The notes under the pieces: generated by a model
Seen by the model: the letters and a program-made list of their open reading frames with translations, nothing else
What the model was told of the DNA's origin: nothing
Databases searched by the model: none
DNA from: Gigaspora rosea
Taxonomy: Eukaryota > Glomeromycota > Glomeromycetes > Diversisporales > Gigasporaceae
Direction: 5' to 3'
Assembly (NCBI GenBank): GCA_003550325.1
Contig: QKWP01000840.1
Span: 1 to 64,000 of the forward strand
Length of the DNA: 64,000 nucleotides
Translations under genes and position numbers: made by a program
In this document: in pieces, positions 22,641 to 34,742 of the stretch
Layout: the number at the start of each line of letters is the position of its first letter
How positions within the stretch are numbered: the first letter of the stretch is position 1

Positions 22641-23406
22641 GAGCATAATAAATTAAAAAATTCTAATTTTTAAGAATCATCTCAATTCCATTGTATACTG
22701 CTAATAGTATTGATAATGAGAACTAACTTAAATTTAATATTTAGTTCAAATTTTTAACTATTATTATTTTTAAAGTTCCAATCTGATTATTAGGTAAATT
22801 AAAAGGAATTCATCATTTTGCTAGATCTTGTAGTTTTATTATTTTGCTATGTATTTTGTCTTTTGCCATTTATATAAATAGTTTTGTCTAATTTATATTT
22901 ATATAATAACATTAAAAATGTAGTCTAGTTCCATTTCAAAAAGCAATAATAATATTAAGTTATTTAATACAGATAATTATACTACGAGATTCAAAAACAA
23001 AAGCTATAAAAGCTAAAAAAATTAAGAGATTAAATCTTTGGAATCATAAGTAAAAAGAATTATGAAATCTTGAAATCCTTACAGGTTGATTTGTGAGGTA
23101 ATCCACAGGTTGATTACAGGTTGACCCACAGGTTGACTCATAGGTTAATTCACCTGTTTTTAACTAGGTTGCTAGATACTCAATCTGGGTCACTCATCCA
23201 TCTGCAAGTAATCTAGATGGCAGTTACCTGGGTCAAAATACTAGTTTATCCCCAATTTCAAATATAGTAGTTACAGAACATGACCTTTTTCAGAGATTTC
23301 AAATACTGTTACATATAAATCAAATGAGTTGACTCATTTAATTTTATATATAAATTTATTCAAAAAAATTATTTAAATCAAATTTATTTAAAAATATACA
23401 TAAACC

Positions 23407-25261
23407 TATAGATGCTGGTGAAATTAAGCAGTTTCACCAGGTGAAATGGTGAAATAGTTTCACCAGAATTACACCAAAATAAAAATTTGGTGAAATGGTG
23501 AAATGGTGAATTGGTGAAACGGTGTAATGGTGAAACGGTGAATTGGTGAAATGGTGAATTGGTGAATTGGTGAATTGGTGATTGGTGAATTGGTGAAATG
23601 GTGAAACGGTGAACTGGTGAATTGGTGAATTGGTAAAACGGGCGCAGTCCAAAATTTCCGGATTTTACACAAAAGTCATCTCAAAATTTCGATTATGAAA
23701 CAATCTTTTGGCTTTTAACAAAAAATATTTCTTGCGAAATTTTGCTATAAACTACGTCACCCCAATCCCAAACCACCCTTACCCTAACTATAAGCAAGGG
23801 CTTAAAGTAACATCCGGAAATTTTGGACTGCACCCTGATGCTGTTATGGTGATTTGGTGAAACGGTTCAGTCTTCTAAAAAAGAAGCACTTTTGCTTTCA
23901 ATTAGATACACGAGATCGACTAACTTGTTTGGTGTTAGAATAAATTAAGGTAAAGTTACTTGCTTCTGCACTTTACAGATTTTATTTTTAAATTGTGCAT
24001 TTTGTGATCTAAATTCGAACTTACCGTAAGCAATCATTATTCAAACTTTGCCTTATACTAAAATACAGTACTAGTCATTTTACTAAAACTAAATTGAAAT
24101 ATTTTATTAACAAACCATTTTTTATATATTGCTATGAACATGACGTAGGTACTGAGAAAAAGCATTTTATTGATATTTAAAATCTGCTGAAGGTTGCGAT
24201 CCTGACGGAAAATTGAATCTCAGATTCTATTACGGGATATCCTTTAAAAAAATTAATTACTAATTTTTTTAATCCAGTTGTTTTTAGATTACACGGATAT
24301 CCACGGATCTTGCGGATGACCTAAAACCCTTTAAATAACCGGATATTCTATGGATACCACAGATAAGTGAGCAGGTTTTGCATTGATATCTGATTAAAAT
24401 CACGATATACTGTTATACACTAACAAAAAAGTTTTTTATCATTGTGAAAGCGTGAGATTTATTCTCATGCTGATAGATAACGTACTATATCAGTGGCTGA
24501 TTTTGAAATTTTGGCTGGAATCGAAACCACCGCTTCTAATTGGCTAATTCAGTTTCAGCGAACTTTGATGATTTGAATTTATTCGTTGCATGTAAAGAAA
24601 TTATGAAGAATTATAAATTTTAACCGATTTAATTTATTTTAACTTCTTTTTTTTTTGCATTCTGAGCCCTAATTAAAAAATACGGCTTCTGTTCAGGTAA
24701 TTTTTTAATATTAGTAATCATATGAAACACTATTTAATAAAAATCGAATTGCTTTATTTAATAAATAAAATCGAACCGGTAATTTTATTTATTTATTATG
24801 GTGATTACGTCTTTACAATTAAAAATCAAACAATCGAGATTTTTAAAGATTGTGTTTTTAAAACATTTGCCATCCTACTACTATAACATGTAAATTCGTG
24901 ATGTGACCTGTTATCCAACAAATAATGGGACACATTGTTATATCTGAATATGTGTTAGTTATACAGATATGTAGTTCTGACCTCTAAGTGTACTAGTAAA
25001 CTGAAATAATTCTGAACTGGAAATTCCATTCCGCCATTTTACTATTCTACTATCTCACTATTTCACTAATTCACCGATTCACCAATTCATCAATTCACCG
25101 TTTCACCAATTCACCAATTCACCAATTCACTAATTCACCAATTCACCAATTACACCAATTACACCAATTCACCAGTTACACCAGTTACACCAAGCCGATT
25201 GGTGATTGGTGAAATGGTGAAATCATTTCACCACTCGGATTTAGTTTCACCAGCATTTATA
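23407..25261. mobile_element. Element with GGTGAATT minisatellite ends
   Basis: The left end TATAGATGCTGGTGAAA pairs with the right end TTTCACCAGCATTTATA. Next to each end lies a minisatellite of GGTGAATT/GGTGAAAT units, inverse to each other (23430-23640 and 25050-25245). CATAAACC flanks both sides (23399-23406 and 25262-25269). The matching arm at 33830-33840 has a similar site without the insert. The interior contains a nested element at 23640-23835 and otherwise no recognisable gene. Confidence 0.75.
23640..23835. mobile_element. Nested foldback element, TTAGGG-like core, copy 4
   Basis: The ends are GGGCGCAGTCCAAAATTTCC and an inverse copy with GGGTGCAGTCC. The core has ATATTTCTTGCGAAATTTTG and CACCCTTACCCTAACTATA, as in the other copies. 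It sits exactly at the inner edge of the left minisatellite of the host element. Confidence 0.65.
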
Positions 25262-25299
25262 CATAAACCTTTCTTTAAATTTTAAATATATATTCTTTA

Positions 25300-26960
25300 G
25301 CATTTAATAATCTTTAATTTAAAGGTTTAGTTCTAACTCTAAATAGTTCAAAAAGAATATTCCTTTAAAGTTGATGTATTTTTTATCTTTACAGTATCTT
25401 TACAATGCCTGTAAAGTTAAAGCAATAATATAATTGGTTAAATAATTTTTCAAAAATATGAAAGATGCTATTAAGTAAAGGCTTCTTGTGCTCTAATTGA
25501 AAGTTAAAAAGAAGGTTCTTCTGATTTCAATGGTAGTTAAATTATCAAAATTGGCTTAGTGGATTTCAAGATACTTGAGTTAAAGAAAAGAATACAGTAT
25601 AGGGATCTGCAAATTTACTATTATACAAAGTATTATAAATTTAGTGATTTAAGCTGGCTAAGAAAGCTATAGCTAAGCTGGCTTTAACTAGCTAAGCCAG
25701 CTGATATAATATGATTGGCTGGCTAATGCAGCTAAAAACCAACTATTATAAGAATAGAAGTCACTCTTGTTATAGTGAAATAATCTATTTCATTAATAAA
25801 AATTTTTACTATATCGAGATTTTAATTAGTTTTCATAGCTGTTTTCACTATATCGAGTGTTCACTATCCCTTAAACCATAATTTTTAACAGACAAATTTG
25901 CCTGCTAAAAATTTGATCAGAAATAAGATACTTAAAAAAAATTTTTTAATAAAAATTTCAATTCAAATCGAATAAGTAGTTTCTAAAATTTCAAACCACA
26001 CATTACATTTGATAGCTACAGTATGGCATATTCAAAGTGATCCAAATAAATAACATAGGTTCATACAATAGGTACAAAATACACTATTTTGTTTGAATTT
26101 TTAAGTCATCTTATTTTCCTAGCATTACCCCAAAAATTAACTCTGTGAAGTTGGCTATGACGAATTTTTGGCCAACTTTAATGTTATATTATAAAAGGGG
26201 TCTTCGCGTGATGATCATGAAGATTCCTTATAATTGTTACATAACAAGTATCCATTTTACTATTAAATTTGACCGTTAATCTCATATTAAAATTAATCCT
26301 ACTTAGGCGATTTTTTGAATGCTATTGAGAAAGTTTCGCAAAATAATAACTATATAACAACTAGCATGTAGTGTGCTTTTATTTTAGCTTAAAAAATATA
26401 GGAGTATGGTTTAATAAAATTTAAAGAAATTTTATAATAATAAGTCAAAAAAAATTTAAGCAGCAAATTTGCCATATTACGGTTTAAGGGATAATGAGAA
26501 TTACTTGTATTCTAAAATATAAACCAAATATTTCAAAATATTTCGAATACAAACCAATAATTGGCCATTAGCCAGCTACTTAGCTGATAATTTAGTCAGC
26601 TAGCTAAGCTAGCTAACTAAACTTATATAGCTAATACTTTGTATAATAGTGAATTTGCAGATCTTTATGTTCTCTTTTTTGATCCAAGTATCTTGGGATC
26701 CACCAAGCCGATTTTGATGATTTAATTACCATTGGAATCAGAAGAAGCTTCTTTTTAACTTTTAATTAGGGTACAAGAAGCCTTTACTTAATTGCATTTT
26801 TCATATTTTTGAAAGATTATTTTAACCAATCATATTATTATATAGAGTAAATCACTTATTTGACTTAAAGAATATAGTAAAGAATTAACCAACTTTAGTA
26901 GAAGATTCTTTTTGAATTACTTGAAATTAAGAACTAAAACTTTAAATTAAAGATTATTAA
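25300..26960. mobile_element. Long-TIR element with nested TA-flanked element
   Basis: Terminal inverted repeats of about 450 bp run inward from AATCTTTAATTTAAAGG on the left and its inverse on the right. Near their inner ends both contain AGCTAAGCC/AGCTAGCT words. Its outer flanks TTTAATA and ATTAACA fit a TTAA-like duplication when compared with the empty arm at 33760-33775. The centre is occupied by the element at 25868-26494. Confidence 0.65.
25868..26494. mobile_element. TA-flanked element B
   Basis: The ends are TATCCCTTAAACCATAAT..GCCTG and the inverse GGTTTAAGGGATA, with TA at both borders. A GACAAATTTGCCTG word lies next to the left end and GCAAATTTGCC next to the right. No transposase frame is seen in the ~600 bp interior. 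Confidence 0.75.
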
Positions 26961-27028
26961 CAGTTATAGGACATGTTTCTTTGAAATAAGTTTATAATAA
27001 AAATTATAATAAAATCATATAAATTTAC

Positions 27029-27383
27029 TATAGTGCAGGACAGCAAGAGACATCCAATCTATATATATAGGCACCAATTTTAGGTGCTTATATAATCAAT
27101 TTTGATTAGCAAATTTTTGTGTAATTGATTTTGATTGGTTAAAAACCTATATATGTTTTTTTTTTTTTATATTAAACGCCAATTTTTTGAACTTATATAA
27201 ACTTTAATCTTTTATAACTTTTTCAAAACAAAAAATAAAAAAAATCCTCTGACAGAAATGTAGTTTATCTAAAAATCTATCAATTTGTTAGAGGGATTTT
27301 TGATTTAGCTTGTTTTAAAGAAGTTATACTACTTTAAAGTTTTCTTAATAGATATTGGATGTCTCTTGCTATTCTATACTATA
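27029..27383. mobile_element. MITE with AGCAAGAGACATCC ends, copy 1
   Basis: Terminal words TATAGTGCAGGACAGCAAGA and the inverse ATTGGATGTCTCTTGC pair over about 30 bp, flanked by TATA. The matching arm near 33705 shows the site with a single CTATAAACTTTG. A second full copy lies at 36045-36404 and a right-half copy at 41560-41664. Confidence 0.75.
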
Positions 27384-27820
27384 AACTTTGAACTAAAGAT
27401 CCTTTTCAGCTTAACTAATTAACTTAAAATTAAATTTTACAAACATATAGAACAAGAAAAGAAGAAAATTTTGAGCTTAAAAACTATATTAAAATTTTGA
27501 TAATTTGCACTTTTTCAAAATGTAACTTTATCAAAAACAAAAATTTACTAATTTTAAATCAGCAATTATATATAAAATCATGCTCTAAACAACTTTACTT
27601 AAATGACTAAAGTAAATTACCTTGTAAAAAAAATGTGTTATCTATATACTAAAGTTAAAAATTTTTGGTTTATAATATAAAAGTTCTTTTTTTATCAAAA
27701 TAACCTGCTTTGGGCCTAAACTTGTTCAGGGGTATTTTTTAAAATATTAAAATGCTTATATAAACTTTGCTCAAGCATGTTTAAAGTACAAACTTTTACA
27801 GTTTGCTCTTAAATTTTTTA

Positions 27821-27973
27821 AGGACCGTGTCATTAATCACCTGATTATTTTTTATCAGAAGTCTATCCCCCTCCCTCTTCCTTAATATATATATAGTCAG
27901 GTTTTTATATATAATTTCAACTTTTTTTACCCCCTTTCCTCCTAAAAAATCATCTGATTTTTGGCACTTCCCT
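27821..27973 (+). mobile_element. Tourist-like MITE, copy 1
   Basis: This 153-bp copy has TIRs GGACCGTGTCATTAATCACC and CAC.TTCCC, bounded by TAA on both sides. The family consensus ends are GGGCAGTGTCA and its near-inverse GGGGAGTGCCA. Five copies occur in the window. The 3-bp TAA/TTA duplication fits PIF/Harbinger (Tourist) elements. Confidence 0.75.
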
Positions 27974-28734
27974 AAGCACTACTTAAGGGAAGTGCAGAAA
28001 ATTATGTAATTAGGGTTTATATAAATCATACACCTCTTTCCCCCTAGTGATAGAACTATTGACTAAAGATGGGCACTAATTTAATACTAATATACCACAT
28101 ACAAAAAAAATAATTGATAATAAATAACTTTATAATTTTGCTACCAAAATAACTATCTTGGTATGACTAGTACTTCTAGATCCAGTTCAGGTCTAGTCCA
28201 ATCTGAGTCTAATCTGGGATCAAACTAAACTCAGACTCTAAAATTTATTAATTTCAAATTTAGACCAGACTCAAACTTAAGTCTGCAAACTAACTGAATC
28301 TAAATATTTTTATATGTATTTTTTTGTGCTGATCAAGCTTACTTAGTATATAAAGTTAGAATTAATTAGTAAAATTTTGTGAATTATAAGAATTTATAGA
28401 ATTTTATTAATAAAATTTTACAGAATCTTAAAATTCACAAATTTTTATTAATTAATTCTAACGAAACGCATTAAGTAAACTTGTTTAGCATCTAAAAATA
28501 CATTAAATTGGCAGGGTTGTTTTTATTTTACTTGAAATTTGGAAAAAAGATGTATAATTTTTGGATTTTTGATCAAAAAAGTCAAATTTAAGCATTTTTC
28601 TTCAAATTTCAAGTAAAATAAAAAAACTCTGCCGATTTAATGTATTTTTAGGTGCTGAACAAGTTACTTAGTATATTAATTAGTAAAATTTTGTGAATCA
28701 TAAAATTTTATAAAATTTTATAGATTAATATATT

Positions 28735-29077
28735 TGTAGCTATGGCTACATGTAGCCGTATCAATAAAGCCAATTAAATTTCAGGATCAGGTGTAACATG
28801 TAAATCAATCTTTGTGTAACAAAAACAAAGAAATTTTTAAAAAATTGCTAAAATTGCTTCTAGCCTAAAAACCTGCCTATAAAACTACTTTTTTTTATGC
28901 AAAAAAAAAATGCTTGCTAAATTTTGGTATAAACTATGCTCCCTACCCCATCCCAGGCCTCACCCTAACCCTAATATTAATTGAGGGGTTTTATTTTTAT
29001 AAAAAAAAATTATTTCTATAATTTGATAGTTACGTTACACCTGATCTTAGTTACGGCTACATGTAGCCTATGGCTAC
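28735..29077. mobile_element. Word-repeat foldback element with GTAGCC ends, core copy 5
   Basis: The ends TGTAGCTATGGCTACATGTA and the inverse carry the word GTAGCC several times. The exact 8-bp repeat AATATATT flanks it. The interior shares GGTGTAACATGTAAATCAAT and CTCACCCTAACCCTAATA with the copy at 17803-18143. It interrupts palindrome array B. Confidence 0.8.
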
Positions 29078-29682
29078 AAATATATTAATTCAAATTTTAT
29101 TAGTAAAATTTTACAAAATTTTAAAATTCACAAATTTTTATTAATTTATTCTAACAAATCGCACTAAGTAAACTTGTTCAGCACCTAAAAATACATTAGA
29201 CTAGCAGGGTTGTTTTTTATTTTGTTTGAAATTGAAAAAAAGATACATAATTTGACTTTTTTGATCAAAAACCCAAAATTATGCATCTTTTCTCCAAATT
29301 TTAAGCAAAATAAAAACAACCCTACTAATTTAATGTATTTTTAGGTCTGAACAAGTTTACTTAGTGCGTTTTGTTAGAATTAATTAATAAAAATTTGTGA
29401 ATTTTAATATTTTGTAAAATTTTACTAATAAAATTTTATAAAATCTTATGATTCACAAATTTTACTAATTAATTTTAACTTAATACACTAAGTAAACTTG
29501 TTCAGACCTAAAAATACATTAAATCAGCAGGATTGTTTTTATTTTGCTTAAAATTTGAAGAAAAGATGTTTAAATTTGACTTTTTTGATTAAAAATCCAA
29601 AATTATACATTTTTTTTCAAATTTTAAGTAAAATAAAAACAACCCTGCCAATTTAATATATTTTTAGATGCTGAACAAGTTT

Positions 29683-31004
29683 TTTTTTTTTTTTAATGTT
29701 AAGGTGAGGTTATGCCTCTGGACTTTATTGAGTATATATTAATCGTTACAATGTATTGTTTACAATTATTATACTATTTACTAAGTACCAAGACTTGGAC
29801 TATTTTATCCATAACCTAAACCTACCAGAGCCTACCATACTCCCATTTATATAGCTAGCCTGGTTTTGGACATTCCTTTTCTCTAACCAACTGTTAGTAT
29901 TCATATGTCCACCACTTTACCCACATTTCCTAATATTATTACTTCCAATTTGGTGTATGTAATTTCAGATAAACTCTTTCTGTTTTCAAATTGGTGTATC
30001 TAGTTTCTTACTAGCTACTTCTCGGGAGTTCATATCTCAAGCCATGCAGCTGTCTCTACCACATTGGGTAAGTATCATATCTCAAGCCTGCATGCTGCCG
30101 CAACTAGCCGATTTTTCTGCGACTTGCGGACCCAGGATTTGGCGTTCTGAATTCAAAAATATGCGAACAACTGTATTCCCTGCTATAGTATCGAGTACCC
30201 AGGTATGTTTCGCTAAAGCTTCTAGTCCCTGATATGGTTGGATGGCATCATGAGGCTCAGCCAACCTGAACTACCACTATATGCACTTATACCAGCTATA
30301 CCTGTTACTGGTAATTCCAGGTTCCAGATCCTCTTAATGTTCTAAGACTCCCATATGGATGTACTAGTGGTCCACCCAGAGCTCTGTTGGGCTTTGACAT
30401 ATACACGCCTCCATGTTTCCACTTCTTACTGGTCGGTCAGTTCCGTTTGCCCTTGTAGGGCTCATTTTGATCCCCAGTACTCACATCCGATACCTCCAAC
30501 TTTATACCGATCTCTCCCAAACTACCAAGCCAGTTGGCCTGAAAGGATTGGTCTGCCCGGCTTTATGTGCCAATAGTCACCTTTTCCTTGGTACCTACTT
30601 CCAAAAAATATGTCCTTTTTTTCTGGTACAACTCTGGTGGCCAGGTTGGTGTCCCCTCTTGCCATGGCGTATATTCTGTTCAGTTCTTCAGTTTCTAGTT
30701 GAGAGGGCTTCTGTAGCACCGTAGAAGAATCTTCCTTACCTCCCTGCTCGGGGCTTGCCAAATGGGTTTCAATTGTTCTGGTCCCTTGGATTTGTCTGTG
30801 GAACTTACACAACTACGCCGATGCTCCTATTCAAGATGGTAGTACCAAGGTTACAAGTAATATAACCAACCGATCGATGAACAAATGTTTCCATAACACA
30901 GGCCTATTTTCCAATTTATCTCCAGTGGGATTTGAACTCTAGACCTGTTACTTGGGGGTGACAACTAGATAGCTTCTCTATATCGTCACACCCTATTGCT
31001 AAAC
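29683..31004 (-). mobile_element. tRNA-headed poly(A) retroposon, minus-strand copy
   Basis: A T run at 29683-29695 is the poly(A) tail of a minus-strand element. Its 5' end near 30900-31000 reads, on the minus strand, CCCCCAAGTAACAGGTCTAG then AGTTCAAATCCC, like a tRNA D-arm-to-B-box region. The target words TGCTGAACAAGTTT and TGCTAAACAAGTTT flank it, a 14-bp duplication with one difference. About 1.3 kb long. The plus copy at 51100-52254 shows the same head and middle. The few open frames are not shared between copies, so it is treated as non-coding and probably moved by a LINE enzyme. Confidence 0.75.
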
Positions 31005-31500
31005 AAGTTTACTTAGTGCGTTTTGTTAGAATTAATTAATAAAAATTTGTGAATTTTAAGATTTTGTAAAATTTTACTAATAAAATTCTATAAAATCTTA
31101 TGATTCACAAAATTTTACTAATTAATTTTAACTTAATGCACTAAGTAAACTTGTTTAGTATTTAAAAATACATTAAATTGGCAGGGATGTTTTTATTTTA
31201 CTTGAAATTTGGAGAAAAGATGCTTAAATTTGACTTTTTTGATCAAAAATCTAAAATTATGCATCTTTCCTCCAAATTTTAAGTAAAATAAAAACAACTT
31301 AGCCGATTTAATGTATTTTTAGATGCTTAACAAGTTTAATTAGAAAATTAAGTTCGAATTAATTAGTAAAGTTTTGTGAATCATAAGATTTTGTAAAATT
31401 TTATTAATAAAATTCTATAATGATTCACAAATTTTTACTAATTAATTCTTACTTCTTGTACTAAGTAAACTTGTTTAGCATCAAAAAATACATATAAAAT

Positions 31501-33324
31501 ATTTAGACTCAGACTATTCTGCAGACTTCTGATCAGAATTAGCTATAATGCATAGAACATGCATGCATGCAGCATATCATGCGCATGCATGATATAGAAA
31601 AATACCATTTTACCCATTTCTACTATTGACCAATCAAATTTAACTTTTTATAATATTTAAAAAAACTCAAATATTTTTAACCCCACAATCGATAAAAGTT
31701 GATACATAGTAAAGTCCAAATTTTACTCAGCAAATCAATTAAAATTACTTAAGTAAACTTATTCAGCAGGTTAAAATACACTTATTACAAAATTTTCATA
31801 AGAATTGGAGAACGATTTATTAATTGACTTTTGATTTTTATATTTGACAAAAAAATTAAAATTTTTTAAAAAAATATATTCGACAAAGTAAAAATTAAAA
31901 GTTAAATAATAAAATATTTTTTAAAATTTCAGAGTATACGAATTTTGGTCTTCCAAACAAGTTTACTTAATTAATATTTAAGACTTTACTATATAGCAAC
32001 TATCTGTAATTAACTAAGAATCTATTTTACTTTAATATTATTGGCTATTTATACTATATATATATATAGGGCATGATATTTTGGAACCCTAACCCTTCTA
32101 AAAAATTACGTACTTTTCTGCACTTCTTTAAAAACAAATATGCTTCTAATGCTTTAGATCTATTTAAAGCAATTATGCTTTAAATTTGCTCAAAAGCAAA
32201 TATACTTTAAGTTAGGAGCATGCTATTTATTATGTAATTTTTATTATAGATACATGATCAGAGATAGTGATCACATCTATATATTATATTAATCAATTAG
32301 AATTAGATAAAATAATCACACTATACATGGGTAGAAGTGGCTACTAAGTAAAAAATATTATGTAATAAATGGCACACCTCTTAGCTTACCGGTAATTTAA
32401 ATTTGTTTAAAGCAAATATGCTTTAAACAATAAATTCCAAGAATCCATTTTTACTAGCTTCTAATTTAATAATTAAATTTTTGTTGCAATAGCTATACAA
32501 AGTTAATTAATTGGTTCTTATAATTTAATTTTAAAAAATTTTTTAAATAATTTTTTATATATTTTAATAACTTCAAATAATTTTATTTTTAAAAAATCAC
32601 AATTCTGCAAATATATAATTCTGAATACAAAATGCCGAATTAAAATCAAAATAACTATATAATACTACTAATATCCAACCTTATACTAACTTAGAGTTTT
32701 ATTTTAATTCTAATAAAACTTAGAATTATAGTCAAAACAATACTTATATATATAAAATTTTAATTCTTTGAAATTATAATTATTTAAAATTTTTTTAAAA
32801 TTTAAATTTTGAGTTAATAATATATCAGTAAATTGGTTTTTAAATATTTTATATATTGGGTTATAGTACTATTAAAATTTAGTTCTTTGGTATTTTAAAC
32901 ATTTCTGATAAAAACTAGTTTAATTTGTTTTAGTATTAAAGTAAAAATACTTCAAGTATAAACTAAATTGCTTAAGCAATCTAATATTTTATCATACAAA
33001 TTTGTTTATATAAAGCATGTTTGTATAAGCATGCTTGATAAATTTGCTTATATAAACTAGTATATAAAACCTAGTTTAGTTTGCATCAGTATTTATATAG
33101 ATATACTTCGAGTATAAACCAAACTGCTTGACAATTTATATCACTAGTATTTTTACTCAGTTCAAGTTCAAAATGTGTTTTTTGGACCTTTTGCAGGTAA
33201 AAAATAGAATTAAAGTTAGAAAAAAATTTTTTTCTTTTAGAAAAAATATTTTTTCTAACTTTAACCCTATTTTTCGTCTATAAAAGGTTCAAAAAAATGC
33301 GTTTTAACTTTAAACCAAATAGAA
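31501..33324. other. AT-rich stretch with minor repeats
   Basis: It holds a palindromic CATGCATGCATGC patch near 31560-31590, the repeat also seen at the window start (31590-31725), and a hairpin at 33165-33318 pairing TTTTTTGGACCTTTTGCAGG with its near-inverse. No gene is seen. Confidence 0.45.
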
Positions 33325-33945
33325 ATACTCTCTGAACAAGTTTACTTAGAGGCCCAAAGCAGATTATTTTGATAAAAAAAGGGGTTTTATATTACAAACC
33401 AAAAAATTTTAACTTTAGTATATAGATAAAACTGTGATAAACCATTTTTCTTACAAGGTAACCTACTTTGCTCACCTAAATAAAGTTGTTTAGAGTATGA
33501 CTTTACACATAATTGCTAACTTAAAATTAGTAAATTTTTGTTTTTGGCAAAGTTACATTTTGAAAAGTGCAAAATTAACAAAATTTTATATAGTTTTTAA
33601 GCTCAAATTTTCTTCTTTTCTTGTTCTATATGTTTGTAAAATTTAATTTTAATTAATTAGTTAAGCTAAGAAGAATTTAAGCTCAAAGTTTATAGAAAAT
33701 TCATATATTTTTATTATAATTTTTATTATAAACTTATTTTAAGACTATTTTAAAGGGACATGCCCTATGACTATTAAATACTAAAGAATATATATTTAAA
33801 ATTTAAAGAAAAATTTATATGTATATTTTTAAATAAATTTAATTTAAATGATTTTTTTCTATAAATTTATATATAAAATTAGATGAGTCAATTCATTTGA
33901 TTTATAAATAACAGTACTTATTAGGAACATGTTCTATAACTGATA
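33325..33945. repeat. Right arm of the large inverted repeat (uninterrupted)
   Basis: This continuous ~620-bp segment is the inverse of the split left arm at 23270-27740. It keeps the sites into which three elements went on the left arm, and so serves as an internal empty-site reference. Confidence 0.75.
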
Positions 33946-34161
33946 GTAATATTATAGCTATAGTGCTATTCTTATCTGAATTGGCAATTAATAACTTGAT
34001 ATACTCTATAATAAAGTAAATTATAATAGTATAGTCAAACCTTCATAAATAAACAATATATACAAACAAGTTTAAGATATGCATTTAGAAGGTTTGTATT
34101 TAGAAAAAGCTAATCAAATTGAAGCTTTAAAAATTAAATTATTATGTTTGTATATCTTATT

Positions 34162-34489
34162 TTAAGAGTAAAGTATATGTAGATCATTTTTATATTACTA
34201 ATTATGACTCTACTATGTAAATCAGATTACACAACACAATCACTATAGATAAGTTAATATAATATTATAAAATATCACTAAACCTGTTTTTGAATACTTG
34301 TTTTATTAAAATATCAAAAAAAAACTGCATATTAACTAAGTTGGTATGTTAAAAATTTACTTACAAAGTTAATAAATTTTGTGGGTGATAAATAAATTTT
34401 GCAGGTAACAAACGCAAAACTAGCCAATCACATTACGTGATTTACAAGTGATCTACAAGTGATCGATATAGGGTAAACTCTACCCTTAA
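34162..34489. mobile_element. TTAA-flanked MITE, degraded copy
   Basis: It starts TTAAGAGTAAAGTATATGTA and ends ACTCTACCCTTAA, a decayed form of the ends at 12906 and 54267. The interior is different and contains its own inverse words around ATCTACAAGTGATC. Confidence 0.55.
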
Positions 34490-34589
34490 ATAATGTATAA
34501 TCAATCTTAAAATTAATTGGCTATTTATCTTTAAAAAATAGGTTATTGGCCAGAGCATAGCAATGAACCCTTAGTTTCTATACAAGGTA

Positions 34590-34742
34590 AGGGGAGTAAC
34601 AAAAATCAGGTGATTTTTTAGGGGGGGGGGAGGTAAAAAAAGTTAAAATTATATATAAGAACCTGACTATTTATATATTAAGGAAGAGGGAGGGGGGTAG
34701 GCCTCTGATAAAAAATAATCAGGTGATTAATGACACTGCCCT
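34590..34742 (-). mobile_element. Tourist-like MITE, copy 2
   Basis: Inverted relative to copy 1. The ends are AGGGGAGTAACAAAAATCAG and CATTAATCACCTG in inverse. A run of ten G follows TTTTTTA at about 34620. Bounded by TAA. Confidence 0.75.

Larger units (their letters stand above)
21880..23243. mobile_element. Composite element with GGTTGACC-like word ends
   Basis: The left end (21880-22010) is rich in GGGTGACC, GGGTCAGCC and GGTTGATC words. The right end (23080-23243) repeats CAGGTTGA, CAGGTTGACC and GGGTCA. The outermost text TCTAGTAATTGGACC pairs roughly with GGGTCAAAATACTA, and GTTTAT flanks both sides. A small element (22100-22260) and a dispersed repeat (22290-22640) sit inside. Boundaries are moderately sure. 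Confidence 0.5.
23270..27740. repeat. Left arm of a large inverted repeat, split by insertions
   Basis: Pieces at 23270-23406, 25262-25305, 26955-27030 and 27380-27740 match, in order and inverted, the continuous segment 33325-33945. Three mobile elements separate the pieces. A third partial copy of the inner segment is at 36820-36990. Confidence 0.75.
28310..31500. repeat. Alternating-palindrome array B with two insertions
   Basis: Centres of palindrome type 1 (ACTTAGTGC..GCACTAAGT edges) and type 2 (CATTAAAT..ATTTAATG edges, centre GATCAAAAA) alternate at about 28412, 28575, 29100, 29262, 29425, 29587, 31075, 31245 and 31400. After removing the element at 28735-29077 and the retroposon at 29683-31004, the spacing is a steady ~162 bp. 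No gene is encoded. Confidence 0.85.

Noticed and set aside
23434..23672. Open frames rich in the peptide motif NSPIHQFT on the minus strand
   Set aside because: They are translations of the GGTGAATT minisatellite. The same repeat, inverted, lies at the other end of the element, and no coding signal is independent of it.
24180..24480. GGATATCC/CGGATATCC words near 24235-24350 as a regulatory cluster
   Set aside because: They lie inside the large element at 23407-25261 and look like another local word repeat rather than a gene control region.
29900..30812. Several open frames of 60-103 residues in both strands
   Set aside because: They lie inside a non-coding retroposon. The other copy (51100-52254) does not keep them, and its own open frames lie on the opposite strand relative to the element.
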